Shown here: positions 55,601 to 64,000 of the stretch, piece after piece
Position numbering within the stretch: the stretch's first letter is position 1
Layout of the letters: every line of letters starts with the position of its first letter
DNA from: Triticum aestivum
Taxonomy: Eukaryota > Streptophyta > Magnoliopsida > Poales > Poaceae
Length of the DNA stretch: 64,000 nt
Direction: 5' to 3'
Assembly: GCF_018294505.1 (NCBI RefSeq)
Contig: NC_057811.1
Span: 30,004,893-30,068,892 of the forward strand
Position numbers and translations under genes: made by a program
Notes under the pieces: model-generated
Told to the model about the DNA's origin: nothing
The model's database searches: none
The model's input: the letters and a program-made list of their open reading frames with translations, nothing else

Positions 55601-56311
55601 TACTGAAGAACACTAACGGGGATTTTGGTCTGTGTCTTCTCACCCATACCGTTGTCTACCACAACATACCTGGAAGACTTGCAAATGGGACAATAGTTCA
55701 AGTCCGCATAGTCAAGCCTAAACAAGACACATCCTTTCTCACAGGCATGTATCTTATCATAGGGCATCTTCAGTGCACGGAGGATTTTGTCCGACTGGTA
55801 CAGGTTTGCAGGCATTACATGGCCTTTGGGTAGAAAGCGTCCAAATACTGTCATCATTGCATCGTAGCGTTCTCTGCCCAAGTTGAACTGAGCCTTCAGA
55901 GCCATTACTTGTGAGATGGCATCCAACTGACAAAGCTCAGTGTGCTCATGGAGCGGACGTTTTGAAGACTCCAACATTTCATTGAAGGCCTTTGCAGATT
56001 CCTCCATCTCCTCGTCCGAATCCCGAGCTCGTCGGTGCGACGACGATCCACCTCAGCTCGGTCACGTTGGGCAGAATCACCATGAAATGTCCACACCGTA
56101 TAATCGGGCGTAAAACCACTCTTCTGCAGGTGTTTGCCATTTCAGCCTCTGTCCTCTTTTCCCAATTGCCGCACCGTAAACAGGGGCACCAGGTTTTCCT
56201 CTGGCCATTTGCAAATGCGGCTCGCACAAACCCCTTGGTTTTTGTGAACCATTCAGTGCTCCATTTGTTCTGACCAGTGTGACCGGTGTACATCCACGCA
56301 CGATCACTCAT
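52689..56311 (-). pseudogene. CACTA TNP2-type transposase, nearly intact but interrupted
   Basis: Start MSDRAWMYTGHTGQNKW (56311). Transposase-associated domain, then tnp2 core from 56007 (CEKGCVLFRLDYADLNYCPIC, WKKFDELHGDKAADPRH, VGISTDGFSVFG) continuing at about 55300-53796 (CPTCKG, DVMHTEKNIAEALFGTLF, KSHDWHTWIERVMPVMLRG). After a GTAAGT donor come exons with the DUF4218 end (RYVALFSYGAVIQKD) and a DUF4216-like part with an acidic tail ending at 52689. Lesions: a one-base loss near 56130 (AEMA/HLQKSGF block), a run of ten G near 55303 that shifts frame (possibly a base-call error), and TAG after VVFKCYWF near 53230. Confidence 0.87.
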
Positions 56312-56455
56312 CTTGACTTTCAGAGCTACTAGACACACAACAAATATATATATATATAATTCACCATGTATGTATTCATCAGTTGATCTACTTTGTCAAT
56401 TTTATTACGTCCATGCAACCTACACTCTAATAGGTAATGATAGGTCCTAATCCCA

Positions 56456-56673
56456 CCCGAGTATGTTTAGATTGGGTTCATTTTCCCATGCTATGCCCCG
56501 GATCCTACGCAAAATTTCGGCAGCACCTCCCCGCTGTTCTCCTGATACACGTCTCTGCAATAAACAGAGAGGATGTGTACCCGGAGAACAACAGGGGAAG
56601 CACTGACGAAATTTATGCGTCGGATCCGGAGCAAAGCATATGGGAAAACGAACCCAATCTAAACATACTCGGG
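56456..56673. repeat. 218-bp long hairpin upstream of TNP2
   Basis: Arms 56456-56557 and 56565-56673 pair almost throughout (CCCGAGTATGTTTAGATTGG with its complement at the base, CTGTTCTCC/GGAGAACA(A)CAG near the top). The 7-nt loop is CAATAAA. It lies about 150 bp upstream of the TNP2 start. Confidence 0.88.
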
Positions 56674-56697
56674 CTGTCCATGGATAGCGTTGGACAA

Positions 56698-56761
56698 TTC
56701 GAAAGAATCAAGGTTATAAATATGCAAATGCATGCATATTTATAACTATGACGCTTTCGAA
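56698..56761. repeat. 64-bp foldback next to the long hairpin
   Basis: TTCGAAAG with CTTTCGAA at the base and GGTTATAAATATGCA with its complement above; one asymmetric internal bulge. Confidence 0.8.
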
Positions 56762-57094
56762 CGGGAGACACATATTGGTTACGCATACTGATGATTCAAG
56801 ACACATATATATCTAGCTATCAAGTTTCATCGGAATAGATCAAATAATTAATGGGGGAGGAGGACATGTCATTTGTGCTCACCCACGAACGAAGGGGCAG
56901 AGCTCGTCAAACGCACGGCGAGGTCGTCGAACACCAAACCTCGCAGCGATGAAACAACTGCACATTTAAAACTACCCGATCAACACAATTATATATGATG
57001 TTTTTCATAACAAAATCGAAAGATATATGACCTAACTAATAATTCACAAATATATGACCCCGTCGGCTTCTGGAAGGCCAAAGAACACCTTTTC

Positions 57095-57237
57095 GGGAGG
57101 TGTCGGGGGTCGGGGTGTCGTGTCGGTCTCGGGGTGCCGTGTCGGGGTCGGGGTCTCGGGGTCGGGGTGTCGGGTCGGGGTCGGGGTGCCGTGTCGGTGT
57201 CGGGGTCGGGGTGTCGGGTCAGGCTCGGGGTCGGGGT

Positions 57238-57270
<33 letters not shown>

Positions 57271-57555
57271 TCGTGGTCGGGGTGTCGGGGTGTCGGGGGT
57301 GTCATGTCGGGGGTCGGGGTGTCGTGTCGGTGTCGGGGTGCCGTGTCGGTGTCGGGGTGCTGTGTCGGGGTCGGGGTGCTGTTTCGGGCTCGGGGGGTCG
57401 GGGTGTCGTGTCGGGGTCAGGGGGTTAGGGGGTCGGGGGGTCGGGGTGTCGTGTCGGGGTCAGGGGGTTAGGGGGTCGGGTGTCGGGGTGGAGTCGGGGT
57501 CGGGTGTCGGGGTGTGGTGTCGGGGTTGGGGGGTCAGGGGGTCAGGGGGTCTTCT
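57095..57555. repeat. GGGGTC/GGGGTGTCG minisatellite
   Basis: About 460 bp of runs of four to six G separated by TC, TGTC or TCTC on the plus strand. G-quadruplex potential is high. It lies in the upstream region of the minus-strand TNP2 gene. Confidence 0.85.
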
Positions 57556-57603
57556 CATTCTTCTACTACTTCTACTTCTTCTCATTCTTCTACTTCTTCT
57601 CAT

Positions 57604-58206
57604 CCCCCGTCTTCTTCTTCTTCTTCTTCTTCTTCTTCTTCTTCTTCTTCTTCTTCTTCTTCTTCTTCTTCTTCTTCTTCTTCTTCTTTCTCCTCCTCCT
57701 CCTCCTCCTCCTCCTCCTCCTCCTCTTCTTCTTCTTCTTCTTCTTCTTCTTCTTCTTCTTCTTCTTCTTCTTCTTCTTCTTCTTCTTCTTCTTCTTCTTC
57801 TTCTTCTTCTTCTTCTTCTTCTTCTTCTTCTTCTTCTTCTTCTTCTTCTTCTTCTTCTTCTTCTTCTTCTTCTTCTTCTTCTTCTTCTTCTTCTTCTTCT
57901 TCTTCTTCTTCTTCTTCTTCTTCTTCTTCTTCTTCTTTCTCCTCCTCCTCCTCCTCCTCCTCCTCCTCCTCCTCTTCTTCTTCTTCTTCTTCTTCTTCTT
58001 CTTCTTCTTCTTCTTCTTCTTCTTCTTCTTCTTCTTCTTCTTCTTCTTCTTCTTCTTCTTCTTCTTCTTCTTCTTCTTCTTCTTCTTCTTCTTCTTCTTC
58101 TTCTTCTTCTTCTTCTTCTTCTTCTTCTTCTCCTCCTCCTCCTCCTCCTCCTCCTCCTCCTCTTCTTCTTCTTCTTCTTCTTCTTCTTCTTCTTCTTCTT
58201 CTTCTT
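57604..58206. repeat. CTT/CTC trinucleotide microsatellite, about 600 bp
   Basis: Pure polypyrimidine on the plus strand. Blocks of CTC at 57689-57725, 57938-57974 and 58132-58161 punctuate the CTT. The first two are preceded by the same CTTTCT interruption and are 249 bp apart, which suggests duplication of a larger segment. Confidence 0.9.
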
Positions 58207-58372
58207 CCCCCTTCTGCTTAACCTAAACCTAAACTAAAAACCTAAACTAATTAAAACTAAACTATTTAAACTAATTAAACTAAATAACCTAAACTAATTA
58301 ATTCTAAACTAAAAAACTTAAACTAAAAACCTTATCTAAACAGAAAAGAAAAACAAAAAAACAGAAAAAAAA
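58207..58372. repeat. CCTAAACTAA-type A-rich repeats
   Basis: Degenerate AACCTAAACTAATTAAAC units. No coding potential. Confidence 0.6.
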
Positions 58373-58812
58373 TGGGAGGGGCTCACTGTTGGGGGCGGCG
58401 ACGGGTCGGGGAGGGGCCGGCGACGGGGGGCCGGGGCGGGGCGGTGGAGGAGGCGGGGCGGCGGGGGGCCGGGGCGGGGCGGTGGAGGAGGCGGGGCGGC
58501 GGGGGGCCGGGGCGGGGCGGTGGAGGAGGCGGGGCGGCGGGGGCCGGGGCGGCGGGGGGCCGGCGGCGGGGGGCCGGGTGGGGCGGTGGAGGAGGCGGCC
58601 TGGGGCGGCGGGGGGCCGGGGCGGCTGTGGGCCGGGGCGGCGGTGGGGCGCGTGGCGGCGGGGGGCCGGGGCGGGGGGGCGACGGGGCGGTGGGGCGGCG
58701 GGGAGCCGGGGCGGCGGGGGCGACGGGGCGGCGGCGCGCGGCGGGCGGCGGCGGCGGCGGGGTGGGAGGAGAAGGGCGAGGAGGAAGTGAGTAACGGGCG
58801 GGGGGGGGGGTA
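58373..58812. repeat. GC-rich GGGGCGGCGGGGGGCCG array
   Basis: Units of GGGGCCGGGGCGGGGCGGTG followed by GAGGAGGCGGGGCGGC recur several times from 58415 to 58590, then become irregular. All frames on both strands are open by composition. Confidence 0.8.
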
Positions 58813-58829
58813 CCTGCCGTTAGTCAACT

Positions 58830-59150
58830 GCCCTCTTTGCCGTCCGCCAGCCTTTGCCGTCCGCCTTTTTGCCTCTTTGCCGTCTGCTAGCGGACGGCAA
58901 AGAGGTGGGCCGTTAAGATTTTTTCAAACGAGCGGGGGGTGGGGGCCACCACACTCTTTGCCGTCTGCCAGCGGACGGCAAAGATTCTTTGCCGTCTGCT
59001 GGCAGACGGCAAAGAGCTGGCAGATGGCAAAGAGCTTCGTTGCCATCAGCCTTTTCTTTGCCGTCTGCTTTTGGGTAGCTGATGGCAAAGAGCTTCTTTG
59101 CCGTCAGCTAGCAGACGGCAAAGAGCTGGCAGATGGCAAATTAGCTGATT
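58830..59150. repeat. Right subterminal repeats (TTTGCCGTC) of CACTA 2
   Basis: Inverted pairs such as TTTGCCGTCTGCTAGCGGAC and AGACGGCAAAGAGCTGGCAG, ending at the terminus GATTCCAGTAGTG. Confidence 0.85.
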
Positions 59151-59162
59151 CCAGTAGTGCCT

Positions 59163-61396
59163 AGGGCATTTTAAGGAAGCCCATCATTGGAATATACAAG
59201 CCAAGTTCTATAATGAAAAATTCCCACTAGTATATGAAAATGATAACATAGGAGACTCTCTATCATGAAGATCACGGTGCTACCTTGAAGCACAAGTGTG
59301 GAAAAAGGATAGTAGCATTGTCCCTTCTCTCTTTTTCTCTCATTTTTTTTCTTTGGGTCTTCTCCAGTTTTTTTTTCTTTGGCCTCTTTTTTTAGTCCGG
59401 AATCTCATCCCGACTTGTGGGGGAATCATAGTCTCCATCATCCTTTCCTCACATGGGACAATGCTCTAATAATGATGATCATCACACTTTTATTACTTAC
59501 AACTCAAGAATTACAAGTCAATACTTATAACAAAATATGACTCTATGTGAATGCCTCCGGCGGTGTACTGGGATATGCAATGAATCAAGAGTGACATGTA
59601 TGAAAAATTATGAATGGTGGCTTTGCCACAAATACGATGTCAACTACATGATCATGCAAAGCAATATGACAATGATGGAGCGTGTCATAATAAATGGAAC
59701 GGTGGAAATTTGCATGGCAATATATCTCGGAATGGCTATGGAAATGCCATGATAAATAGGTATGGTGGCTGTTTTGAGGAAGATATAAGGAGGTTTATGT
59801 GTGATAGAGCGTATCATATCACGGGGTTTGGTTGCACCAGTGGAGTTTGCACCAACTCTCAAGGTGAGAAAGATTGTGGAAGGTTGAGAGTGCGTATAAT
59901 CCATGGACTCACATTAGTCATAAAGTACTCATATACTTATTGCAAAAGTTTATTAGCCCTCGAAGCAAAGTACTAATACGCATGCCCCTAGAGGGATAGA
60001 TTGGTAGGAAAAGACCATCGCTCGTCCCCGACCGCCACTCATAAGGAAAGCAATAAAAGAACACCTTATGTGTCAAAATGGAGACACAACTTTTACCATA
60101 CGTGCATGCTACGGGACTTGCTAACCTTAACACAAGTATTTCTCAATTTCACAATTACTCAACTAGCACACTCTAATATTACCACCATTACATCTCAAAA
60201 CACTTATCCAGAATCAAACTTATCATGATATTTAATGAACCCAATATGGAAGTTTTTATTATACTCACCTTGGATGCCTATCACATCCGGATTAATTTCA
60301 ATTAAAGCAAATTACCATGCTGTTTAAGACTCTCAAAATAATATAAGTGAAGCATGAGAGATCAATAATTTCTATAAAATAAAAGCACCACCGTGCTCTA
60401 AAAGATATATGTGAAGCACTAGAGCAAAAACTATATAGCTCAAAAGATATAAGTGAAGCACATAGAGTATTCTAAAAAATTATGAATTATATGTGTCTCT
60501 CTCAAAAAGGTGTGTATAGCGAGGATGATTGTGACAAACTAAAGAGAAAAAACTCAAATTATACAAGACGCTCCAAGCAAAACACATATCATGTGGTGAA
60601 TAAAATTATAGCTCCAAGTAAAGTTACCGATAGACGAAGACGAAAGAGGGGATGCCTTCCGGGGCATCCCCAAGCTTAAGCTTTTGGTTGTCCTTGAATT
60701 TTACCTTGGGGTGCCATGGGCATCCACAAGCTTAGGCTCTTGCCAATCCTTGTTCCATAATCCATCAAATCTTTATCCAAAACTTGAAAAACTTCACAAC
60801 ACAAAACTTAACAGAAAATCTCGTGAGCTCTGTTAGCAAAAGAAGACAAAACACCACTTCGAGGTACTGTAATGAACTCATTCTTTATTCGTATTGGTGT
60901 TAAACCTACTGTATTCCAACTTTTCTATTGTTCATAAACTCCATTACTAGCCATAGATTCATTAAAATAAGCAAACAACACGCGAAAAACATAATCTGTC
61001 AAAAACAGAACAGTCTGTAGTAATCTGTAACTAACGCAAACTTCTGGAACTCTAAAAATTCTACCAAAATAAGAAGACCTAGATAATTTGTTTATTGATC
61101 TGTTTCAATTGGAATTAGTATTATATCACGTTCTGGTGATTTTTAACAATTGTTTTCGTGAACAGAAAGTTTCTGGAATTTTCAGCAAGATGAAATAACT
61201 ATCATCCAAGAAGATCCTATAGGTTTAACTTGGAACAAACACTAATTAAAACACAAAATCACATCTAAACAGAAGCTCGATGGATTATTTATTCCTAAAC
61301 AGAACCAAAAAGCAAAAAACTAAAATAAAATTGGGTTGCCTCCCAACAAACGCTATAGTTTAACGCCCCTAGCTAGGCATAAAAGTGAGGATAGAT
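59163..61396 (-). other. Noncoding 3' interior of Gypsy element 2
   Basis: It aligns with 42366-44540 of element 1, including GCCTCCCAACAAACGCTATA. No RT, integrase or other frame is seen in over 2 kb. Confidence 0.65.
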
Positions 61397-61780
61397 CTAG
61401 GTATTGCCATATTTGGTAGGCAATCCATAGGTGACTCTCATAATAGATTGATATGGCAATTTAATTTTATTTCTAGGAAAGTGTTCCATGTCTTTTCTTA
61501 ACGGAAATTGGAATCTAATATTTCCTTCCTTCAGATCAATAATTGCACCAATCGTTCTAAGGAAAGGTCTACCAAGAATAATAGGACAATAAGGATTGCA
61601 ATCTATATCAAGAACAATGAAATCTATGGGCACATAATTCTTCCCATAGGTTTCTTAATGGTGGAATCCGCAAGGTGCAAGTTTAAAGAACAATCATCAA
61701 ATTCACGGAAACCTAGCAAATCACATAAAGTTTTTGGAATCGTGGAAACACTAGCACCCAAATCACACAAAGCATAGCAT
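61397..61780 (-). pseudogene. Retroviral-type aspartic protease of Gypsy element 2
   Basis: Active-site DLGA is encoded at 61764-61753 (CDLGASVSTIPKTLCDLLG), followed after a frame change by IDFIVLDIDCNPYCPIILGRP, the usual C-terminal protease motif. No pol follows. Confidence 0.7.
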
Positions 61781-61848
61781 TCATGATCTTTAATTTTAAT
61801 TTTAATTGTAGGTTCCCATTCATCATAAAGTTTTCTAGGGATAGAAAC

Positions 61849-63386
61849 TTACAACTCAAGTCTTTCTTCATAAGATTTCATCAAAGCATCAATGATATGT
61901 TTAGTAAAAGCCTTATTTTGTCTATAAGCATGAGGAGAATTTAGTACGGATTGCAACAAGGAAATACAATCTATCAAAGAGCAATTATCATAATTAAATT
62001 CCTTGAAATCCAAGATAGTAGGTTCATTGCTATCTAAAGTTTTAACCTCTTCAATCCCACTTATACCAAATTTAGCATCAAGACCTAAAAACTCCGAATT
62101 TTTGGGACGCCTTCTAGCTAAAGTTGACTCATCTCCAGTCCCATCATCATCAAGATTCATATTGCAAAACAAGGATTTAATAGGGGACACATTAATAACT
62201 TTTAGATCTTCATCTTTATTCTCATAAAAACTAGAAGAACATGCCTTCACAAAGCAATCTTTCTTAGCACGCATCCTAGCGGTTCTTTCTTTGCACTCAT
62301 CAATGGAAATTCTCATGGCTTTGAGAGACTCATTGATATCATGCTTAGGTGGATAGAGCTAAGTTTCAAAGAATCAACATCAAGAGAAATTCTATCCACG
62401 TTCCGAGCCAATTCATCAATCTTAGGCAATTTTTCTTCAAGCAAAGCAGTGAAATTCTTTTGAGAAATCATAAATTCTTTAACACTAGTCTCAAAATCAG
62501 AGGGCATCTTATTAAAATTTCCATAAGATTTGTTGTGGGAATTACCATAATTATTAGAGGAATTACTAGGGTACGGCCTAGGATTAAAGTTTCCTTTATA
62601 TGCGTTATTACCAAAATTATTCCTACCAACAAAATTCACATCCATATATTCTCAATCAAAGTAGACAAAGGCATATCATTGGGATCAGAAGAAACACTCT
62701 TATTAGCAAACCATTTCATAAGTTCATCCATCTTTGCACTTAAAACATTAATCTCTTCAATTGCATGCACCTTTTTAGTAGTAGATCTTTCAGTGTGCCA
62801 TTGAGAATAATTAACCATAATATTATCTAGGAGTTTAGTAGCTTCTCCTAAAGTGATTTCCATAAAAGTGCCTCCTGCGACCAAATCTAAAAGGTTTCTA
62901 GAAGCAAAATTCAATCCGGCATAAAATTCATAATATCATTCTCTCCCAAGCTTGTGCAACATGTTCATGATCGAGTTGCTTAAAATTCATAATATCGTTT
63001 CGAAGAGAGATGATCTTAGCAGGAGCAAAATACTTAGAGATAAAAGCATCTTTGCACTAATTCCAAGAATCAATACTATTTTTAGGAAAAGAAGAAAACC
63101 AAGTTTTAGCGCGATCTCTAAGAGAAAACGGAAATAGCTTCAATTTAACAATATCATTATCCACATCTTTCTTCTTTTGCATATCACAGAAATCAACAAA
63201 GCTATTTAGATGGGTAGCGGCATCTTCACTAGGAAGGCCGGCGAATTGATGTTTCATGACAAGATTCAACAAAGCAGCATTAATTACACAAGATTCAGCT
63301 TCGGTAAGAGGACCAATCGGAGTGCTAAGAAAATCATTGTTGTTGGTATTGGCAAAGTCACACAATTTAGTATTATCTTGAGCCAT
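61849..63386 (-). pseudogene. Gypsy gag, degraded
   Basis: Start ATG 63386 (MAQDNTKLCDFANTNNN). Conserved gag block LFPFSLRDRAKTWFSSFP, then a stop after IDSWN at 63057 and further frames at 62914-62636 (MNFASRNLLDLVAGG), 62645-62313 and 62316-61849. It needs several repairs to be continuous. Confidence 0.75.
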
Positions 63387-63607
63387 CGTGATGAGCAAGC
63401 AATCCAACACACAAGAAAACAAGGAGCAAGCGAAAAAGAGGCGAACGGAATGATAGGGCAAATAAAACGGCAAGGGTGAAGTGGGGGAGAGGAAAACGAG
63501 ATGCAAATGGCAAATAATGTAATGTGAGGGATAAGAGTTTGTGATGGGTACTTGGTATGTCTTGACTTGTGCGTAGACTCCCCGGCAACGGCGCCAGAAA
63601 TCCATCT

Positions 63608-64000
63608 TGCTACCTCTTGAGCATGCATTGGTTTTTCCCTTGAAGAGGAAATGGTGATGCAGCAAAGTAGCGTAAGTATTTCCCTCAGTTTTTGAGAACC
63701 AAGGTATCAATTCAGTAGGAGGCCACGCTCAAGTCCCTCGCACCTACACAAACAAATAAGAACCCTGCAACCAACGTGATAAAGGGGTTGTCAATCCCTT
63801 CACGGCAACTTGCAAAAGTGAGATCTGATAGAGATGATAAGATAATATTTTTGGTATTTTTATGATAAAGATTAGAAGTAAAGATTGCAAAGTTAACAAA
63901 GATAGAAATAGCTTGTTGACGGAAGATTAATATGATGGAAAATAGACCCGGGGGCCATAGGTTTCACTAGTGGCTTCTCTCAAGATAGCATAAGTATTAC
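63608..64000 (-). repeat. Gypsy element 2 5' LTR, partial at window edge
   Basis: The minus-strand LTR end GAGGTAGCA is 12 bp before TGGCGCCGTTGCCGGGG. The LTR continues beyond the window. Confidence 0.65.

Larger units (their letters stand above)
48753..59159 (-). mobile_element. CACTA (En/Spm) transposon, 10.4 kb, complete ends
   Basis: Ends CACTACAGGAAACAGCTAC and GATTCCAGTAGTG, with a 3-bp target duplication CCT (48750-48752 and 59160-59162). The Gypsy interior is continuous across it when it is removed (compare 42355-42400). Subterminal TTTGCCGTCYGCC repeats lie at both ends. Minus-strand genes: TNP2 (56311-52689) and TNP1-like (52551-50279). Confidence 0.95.
48150..63607 (-). mobile_element. 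Non-autonomous Gypsy element 2 interior (gag-protease only), split by a CACTA
   Basis: The internal region is 63607-59160 and 48752-48150 on the minus strand, interrupted by the CACTA at 48753-59159. It has a PBS-like TGGCGCCGTTGCCGGGGAGT (63596-63577), a degraded gag and a protease; no RT, RNase H or integrase is present in the roughly 5 kb of interior. Mobility would need enzymes from a full-length relative. Confidence 0.75.

Noticed and set aside
57134..58237. Long open frames of poly-Leu, poly-Phe or poly-Ser
   Set aside because: They are translations of the CTT/CTC microsatellite and GGGGTC array, open in every phase by composition.
58336..58827. Pro/Ala-rich and Gly-rich open frames on both strands
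   Set aside because: They follow from the GC-rich repeat array; no stop codons are expected in such sequence.

Overview
The window is plant nuclear DNA. The LINE, CACTA, Stowaway, Copia and Gypsy types, the GC-rich monocot coding sequence and the CC-NBS-LRR gene point to a Triticeae grass (wheat, Aegilops or barley group). It has three assembly gaps (827-925, 1849-1937, 18530-18803). Most of it is nested transposable elements around a few genic islands. No bacterial features, rRNA operons, tRNA genes or CRISPR arrays were seen.

Layout. 1-8433: En/Spm (CACTA) DNA with a broken TNP2 transposase gene, arrays of AACCGGGACTAA-type subterminal repeats, and six promoter-hairpin-terminator units described below. 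8434-11997: right half of a short-LTR Copia element whose reverse transcriptase was split by the CACTA insertion. 12168-15629: decayed NLR/ALP1-like pseudogene (copy 1). 16400-23950: LINE, AT-rich repeat tracts and a foldback. 23954-35676: the intact copy 2, a CC-NB-ARC-LRR immune receptor spliced in frame to a HARBI1/ALP1-like domesticated transposase domain. Its introns hold a CACTA, a LINE, and a MULE that contains a three-LTR TRIM. 37697-39761: PPR pseudogene. 40385-41720: LINE. 41773-64000: two non-autonomous Gypsy elements; the second is split by a 10.4-kb CACTA (48753-59159) with TNP1-like and TNP2 genes, a 0.6-kb CTT microsatellite, G-rich arrays and long foldbacks.

Two systems stand out. 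(1) Six segments in the first CACTA region have an 11-bp box close to the plant snRNA upstream sequence element (USE, GTCCCACCTCG), exactly 24 bp, then TTTATAAG, about 21 bp, then a long hairpin and an oligo-T run. This is the expected layout of a plant U6-type Pol III gene, but encoding pre-miRNA-like hairpins. The same USE-24-TATA module is in all three LTRs of the TRIM at 33074-33822, and the CACTA at 25344-26840 carries a piece of 5S rRNA with its internal Pol III promoter. (2) The NLR-ALP1-like gene is present twice with matching splice sites, so the fusion predates the duplication. By motif alignment from memory, the transposase domain has lost the first catalytic Asp and the Glu, so it may act as an integrated sensor rather than an enzyme. 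All functional statements are inferred from sequence only.
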